DNA from: Vishniacozyma victoriae
Lineage: Eukaryota > Basidiomycota > Tremellomycetes > Tremellales > Bulleribasidiaceae
Length of the DNA stretch: 64,000 bases
Direction: 5' to 3'
NCBI GenBank assembly: GCA_017654735.1
Contig: JADPYG010000089.1
Span: forward strand, 816,001-880,000
Shown: positions 60,168-64,000 of the stretch, piece by piece
Layout of the letters: each line of letters begins with the position of its first letter
Numbering within the stretch: position 1 is the first letter of the stretch
Notes under the pieces: model-generated
Seen by the model: only the letters and a program-made list of their open reading frames with translations
Told to the model about the DNA's origin: nothing
Database searches by the model: none
Program-made: the position numbers and the translations under genes

Positions 60168-61982
60168 TCATCTCTGAGCCTGAGGACCGTCGAAGGAATC
60201 AAGGATTGCTCGGACTGCTAGGGCGTTGGGGGTGGATCCGCCTGTGGTCCATGAGACTGGGGATCTTTCGAATCTGATATTAGCTCTGACTCTGCGACGC
60301 TCTCTTGACCATCAGTCCTGCCAATCCGCTTGGCGCAAAAATGGGAATGAGGTAAAGAGGAAGAAGAAAGAATGACTCACCCGTTAAAGGTACTAGCAGC
60401 ACACAGGGTATAAGCCCCCATCTCACCCCAAGCCAACCAATCACCAACTTCCAATCCCTTTGGTAACCTAACAACAGACCTAACACAATCGATAGAATCA
60501 CAAGTAGGTCCCCAAACGCTGGCTTTCTCGGTATCCTTGTACCCTAGCGATACAGGGAGGTCGACGGGAAGAGCAACGTTGGGAGCAGGTGGGAAAGATG
60601 GACGAGCAGTGGTTAAAGTGGAAGCGATGGTGAGGGGGTAGGGGTGGACGATTTGGTGGTCAAACATGATACAGTTGAATGAACCGTACACCCCGTCGTT
60701 GATGTAGTCTGGGAGTCAGGCCCGTCCAGTATTTAGTGAGTGGGAAAGGGACTTACACATGACATCTGCACCTTCACCTTCTCCCTCTTCCTCGGCTTTG
60801 GCTGGGGCTGATCCATCGAGGGCGCGACGCTGGGCGATAATGTTGGTAGCTAGTGTGAATGCTGTTTGTCAGTATGGCCAAGAGAGAGAGAGTCGTCAAG
60901 GACGGAGATATTGGAGAGAAGCGGGGTAGGAATAGGAATGGTAGAGAGGGAAGAGACTCACCACTAGATACCAAGAACCTCCCTGGCTCCGCAACGACCC
61001 TAACACCCTGCTCCTCTGGGAAGTACAAATCAAGTGAACTCTTGACGACCTCACTCATCTCCTGGAAAGTCTCCCTCTCAAATCCACCTCCTACATCAAG
61101 GAATTTAAACTCATATCCAACCTCTTTACCCATATCAAATACTTTCCTAGCTCTCCAAACTGCATCGGCGAATTGCATAGGATCCTTACATCCACTTCCA
61201 ACGTGGAATGAAACTCCAATAACGTTCAATCCTAGGTTCCTAGCTAGAGAGAGTAGTCCGGGACAAGTAGAGAGGGGTGCTCCGAACTTGAGACCAAGTC
61301 GACAAAGGGATTTAGAATCGTCGGTCAACATCCTCAATACCAACTTTGCGTTTGGCGAGTATCTCTTGATCTTGTGTAATTCATCGGCATTATCGAAAGT
61401 CATCATCTCGACTCCGCAGGATTGAGCGGATCGAACGAATGAAGCGGGTTTGCATGGATTGGCGAAAATGATCCTGTCAGGTGAAGGGGCGGTAGGGAGC
61501 GATAAAACCTGATTGATCTCGGCGGAAGAAGCGCAATCGAATGACATTCCAAGTAATGACAAGAAATGGAGAATGACAGGCGAGGGGTTACATTTGACAG
61601 CGTAGAAGATTTCCACTCGTTCTCCAATAGCCGAGTTTCTCCATAATTGAACAGCTTCATACACAGCCGAAAGGTCTGCAGCGAAAAAGGCGGATTCTTC
61701 TCCACTTTCTGCCCTTTCTGCTAATCCTTGCTGTAGCACTTGTTCAATGGTTTGATCGGTAACAGTAGCAAGGGCAGGGTTGGATTTATCGTAGGTTCGT
61801 ACTTGAGCCGAAAGAGGTGGAGTAGGTAAGTGAGAAGTGGGGACGTAAGGAATCTTGGCGGAAGGATCGAGTACGTGAACTAGGTCGGATACTGTAGAAG
61901 GAGCAGGGGTGGGATGCTCAGATGTGATAGGACCATTGTAGGTATAGGCGATAGCCGGGTTTTGAGTGATAGTGGTGGTCAT
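60168..61982 (-). CDS. SPE1: Ornithine decarboxylase
   Basis: The PLP enzyme that makes putrescine, the first step of polyamine synthesis. From ATG 61982 the N-terminus is Pro/Thr-rich. Then AAFFAADLSAVYEAVQLW-type sequence, RVEIFYAVKCNPSP (PLP lysine), MSFDCASSAEINQVLSL, IIFANPCKPASFVRSA, VSFHVGSGCKDP, FKFLDVGGGFERE and VVAEPGRFLVSS (PLP phosphate and substrate sites). The next exons give FTLATNIIAQRRA and YINDGVYGSFNCIMFDHQIV. Then comes the active-site Cys in VWGPTCDSIDCV, and the end reads FDGPQAQR with TGA at 60168-60170. An in-frame ATG at 62036 would add 18 residues; I prefer 61982. Most likely cytosolic and regulated by polyamines. Confidence 0.95.
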
Positions 61983-62545
61983 TGTAGTATATAGTGAATC
62001 TCGATAGGTATTGATCGTGAACTGATGATCAGTCAAAAACGAAACTTTTCAATCACACGACACTTACATTTCAATTCACTATTTTTATATCCTTATTACA
62101 GCGAGGAGGTAATCGGGATGAAGGGCGACAAGGGGATAAGTTGTCGGGTACCTATGAAACTATATATTAAGGATGATAGGAAGGAACGTGTTCTAAGTAA
62201 TGCTGTTTTTTGGTCAATTGAGCCTGACTTAGATCTGTAGCACCGCCGAGTTTATTTTGATTCCGGTATATGCAGGTACATAAGTGCGTCATCGAACGGG
62301 AATTTGAGGGTGAGGAATGTGGCACCTCGTTCAAGTATACATATACTTGTTTCAGTAGTGGTGATATGCATGCTATATACCAGAGTCTCATATTGATATA
62401 GAGAATGACAATGAGCAGAGCATTCTTAATCATGATCTCACACCTCGAGTACGAGGAATCCGAATCACCGATTAGGTATGTAGCTAAACAATTATAATAC
62501 CAATCCCCAGCCATGAAATCTAATGTCTACATCCACACACTCGAA
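61983..62545. other. 563-bp intergenic region upstream of SPE1
   Basis: It should hold the SPE1 promoter and 5' leader and the 3' UTR of the IML2 gene. Several short open frames occur on both strands but none is convincing; a short leader peptide for SPE1 cannot be excluded. Confidence 0.4.
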
Positions 62546-64000
62546 CTAGCCAGCAAGAGGATCCACACCTTTCTCCTTTTCTTTCAATTTCTGCTGAGCC
62601 GCATGTGTCTTTAACAATAATGCGCCTTCTAGTGAATATTTTCCTTGGGCTTTATGGTACTGTTTCCCTTCTGCTACCTTGCCTGGGATGTCAGCGTGAT
62701 CCTCAAACCTTGCTTAAATTTGGAGAGGTCAGAGATATGGTCTTCCAAGAGGCTGGGCGGAAGAGTAGGGTTGAATCGGTAGAGTTACAGGAACAGGAGA
62801 GATGAAGAAGATGACGGAGAGAAGGGGACATACCAGACATGACGATATCGAAATTCTTCTTTGCCTCTACGTAATTACCCCTCGCAGCATACAATTTACC
62901 AAGTTCGAAATGACAATGGTAAATGATATAATGATCCAACTGTTCATCAGCCCATGTTCTCAGACGCTATGTTGTTTGCATGGATGCAGAGATGAAGTGG
63001 GAGATCTCATGGTCATTAGATCGAGGTGGAGGTGGGAATCTAGGGAGGAAGGAGATCGGGTGGAAAGACGTACCTCTACTTTCGGAGCATGTTCCAGAAC
63101 CAACAAGAAATCCTTCTCTGCACCAGCATCAATTTCCGCATCACTGGCTTCACCCTCACTTGCGCGTCGAGCTTCAGGGGATGAATCGGGGGGTGGATGG
63201 CGGGCTGTAAATTGTACTACACCCCTCAAAAAGTGTCCTAGTGTGTAATCTATCATTAGCCCGTGTCTTCTTTCTCTTCTCCCTTGGACGAAAGGGTGAT
63301 CGATTGAGATGATATGGGAGAGGATAGTATGAGATGCAGAAAAGAGAACTTACCATCCCAATATTCATGTCCATTTCCATATTCCTCCGGCGTGACACCC
63401 TCTAGTGTACCCAACATCTTATCAATCCGAGGAAGTAAAGTATGTAACAAACTCTTCCTAGGCGTATGTGACAACGATCCAAACACATAAGCCAGCTCCA
63501 TGGCCGGTAGGAAAAGACGATGATTCTGCGAATGGAATTTCCTAGCTTTTCTCGAACACAATTTTTCGATGGGTAGTGATTTCCCAGCGATCTTCTTGGT
63601 TAAAGATGGAATTTCATCCATTAATCTCAGAGCTTCTTTGGTGCTTGCTCCGGGATGATCATCTTGAATCAACTCTACTAACGATGCTGCTGCCGCACTG
63701 TCATCAGTTCCTCCCCAGGACATGAGGGCATGGACGTACTAGGTGTATACTGCTCTACTCCAATTGGACTCGTCTTTGAGAATACTAAAGCAGTCCAATG
63801 CTGATTTCCAGTTACCCAACATGAAGAAATTACAGGCGTAATCCCATAAGCACATGTGTTGGAGCTGAACGTATTCGAGATCCAAGTCCAGCGCGCGCTG
63901 TAGACTCTCTGATCATTAGCATAGCTATAAGATAAGGGACGTACTATTTGCGAGCTCGGGTTCACATTGAGAGGTATGTAATCTAGCTTGGAAATATAGG
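62546..64000 (-). CDS. IML2: IML2/TTC39-like protein, C-terminal part (5' end outside window)
   Basis: A TPR-like protein linked in yeast to lipid droplets and clearance of inclusion bodies. The visible exons give RALDLDLEYVQLQHMCLWDY, CNFFMLGNWKSALDCFSILK, ESNWSRAVYTY, then, across an intron, AAAASLVELIQDDH. KARKFHSQNHRLFLPAMELA, YVFGSLSHTPRKSLLHTLLP and GVTPEEYGNGHEYWDG follow. The C-terminal TPR-like helices are LDHYIIYHCHFELGKLYAAR and NYVEAKKNFDIVMSG, then GKYSLEGALLLKTHAAQQ, ending DPLAG at 62546. The W-S-x-A-V-Y-T-Y and E-L-x-Y-V-F-G sites are typical of the IML2/TTC39 group. Five or more exons are visible. Confidence 0.85.

Noticed and set aside
62167..62514. 115-codon minus-strand frame
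   Set aside because: Lies in the 3' UTR of IML2/promoter of SPE1 and shows no recognisable protein.

Overview
The window is ordinary-looking nuclear chromosome of a basidiomycete yeast. I infer the Tremellales (Cryptococcus/Kwoniella type) from compact genes on both strands, very many short introns (mostly 37-70 nt) whose 3' ends carry CTGAC or CTGAT a few bases before the AG, and the set of proteins found. I could reconstruct 29 protein genes by splicing exons by eye. I recognised no tRNA, rRNA, transposon, CRISPR array or biosynthetic cluster.

Layout. 1-3.7 kb: C-terminal part of a lipoate-protein ligase with a probable AT-AC intron, a TRAPPC2L-like trafficking subunit, an Atg43/DUF1770-like protein with a GC-AG intron, and an AhpC/TSA-type thioredoxin-fold protein. 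4.3-5.8 kb: two tandem, mutually related genes of no family known to me; these are the best candidates for something undescribed. 6.2-18.2 kb: the TORC2 subunit Rictor/Avo3, the FANCM-type helicase MPH1 and the glutathione-degrading amidotransferase DUG3. 18.6-28.1 kb: Tudor-SN, a 2OG-Fe(II)-oxygenase-like protein, a mitochondrial D-2-hydroxyglutarate/D-lactate dehydrogenase and the N-myristoylated PPZ phosphatase. 28.7-41.2 kb: RNase H2 subunit C, ferroportin, the spliceosomal helicase PRP5, a Myb/SANT-like protein, an acidic/basic nuclear-type protein, tubulin cofactor B and a MAT2B-like reductase. 41.2-55.2 kb: NOP2, ARP8, RCF1, a Mei2-like RNA-binding protein and a Zn2Cys6 transcription factor. 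56-64 kb: PP1 (GLC7), a small unknown protein, ornithine decarboxylase (SPE1) and the C-terminal part of IML2/TTC39.

The genes do not form a pathway. Loose themes are signalling (TORC2, PPZ, PP1), mitochondria (lipoate ligase, DLD2, RCF1, possibly Atg43), nucleic-acid maintenance (MPH1, RNase H2, PRP5, NOP2, ARP8) and polyamine/methionine metabolism (SPE1, MAT2B). Seventeen consecutive genes from DUG3 to the Zn2Cys6 factor alternate strand without exception, so each has a divergent and a convergent neighbour. Splicing is the other unusual theme: an AT-AC intron, a GC-AG intron, microexons of 10, 12 and 15 nt, a 12-nt initiating exon, and a stop-free intron of length 3n in the gene for a spliceosomal helicase.
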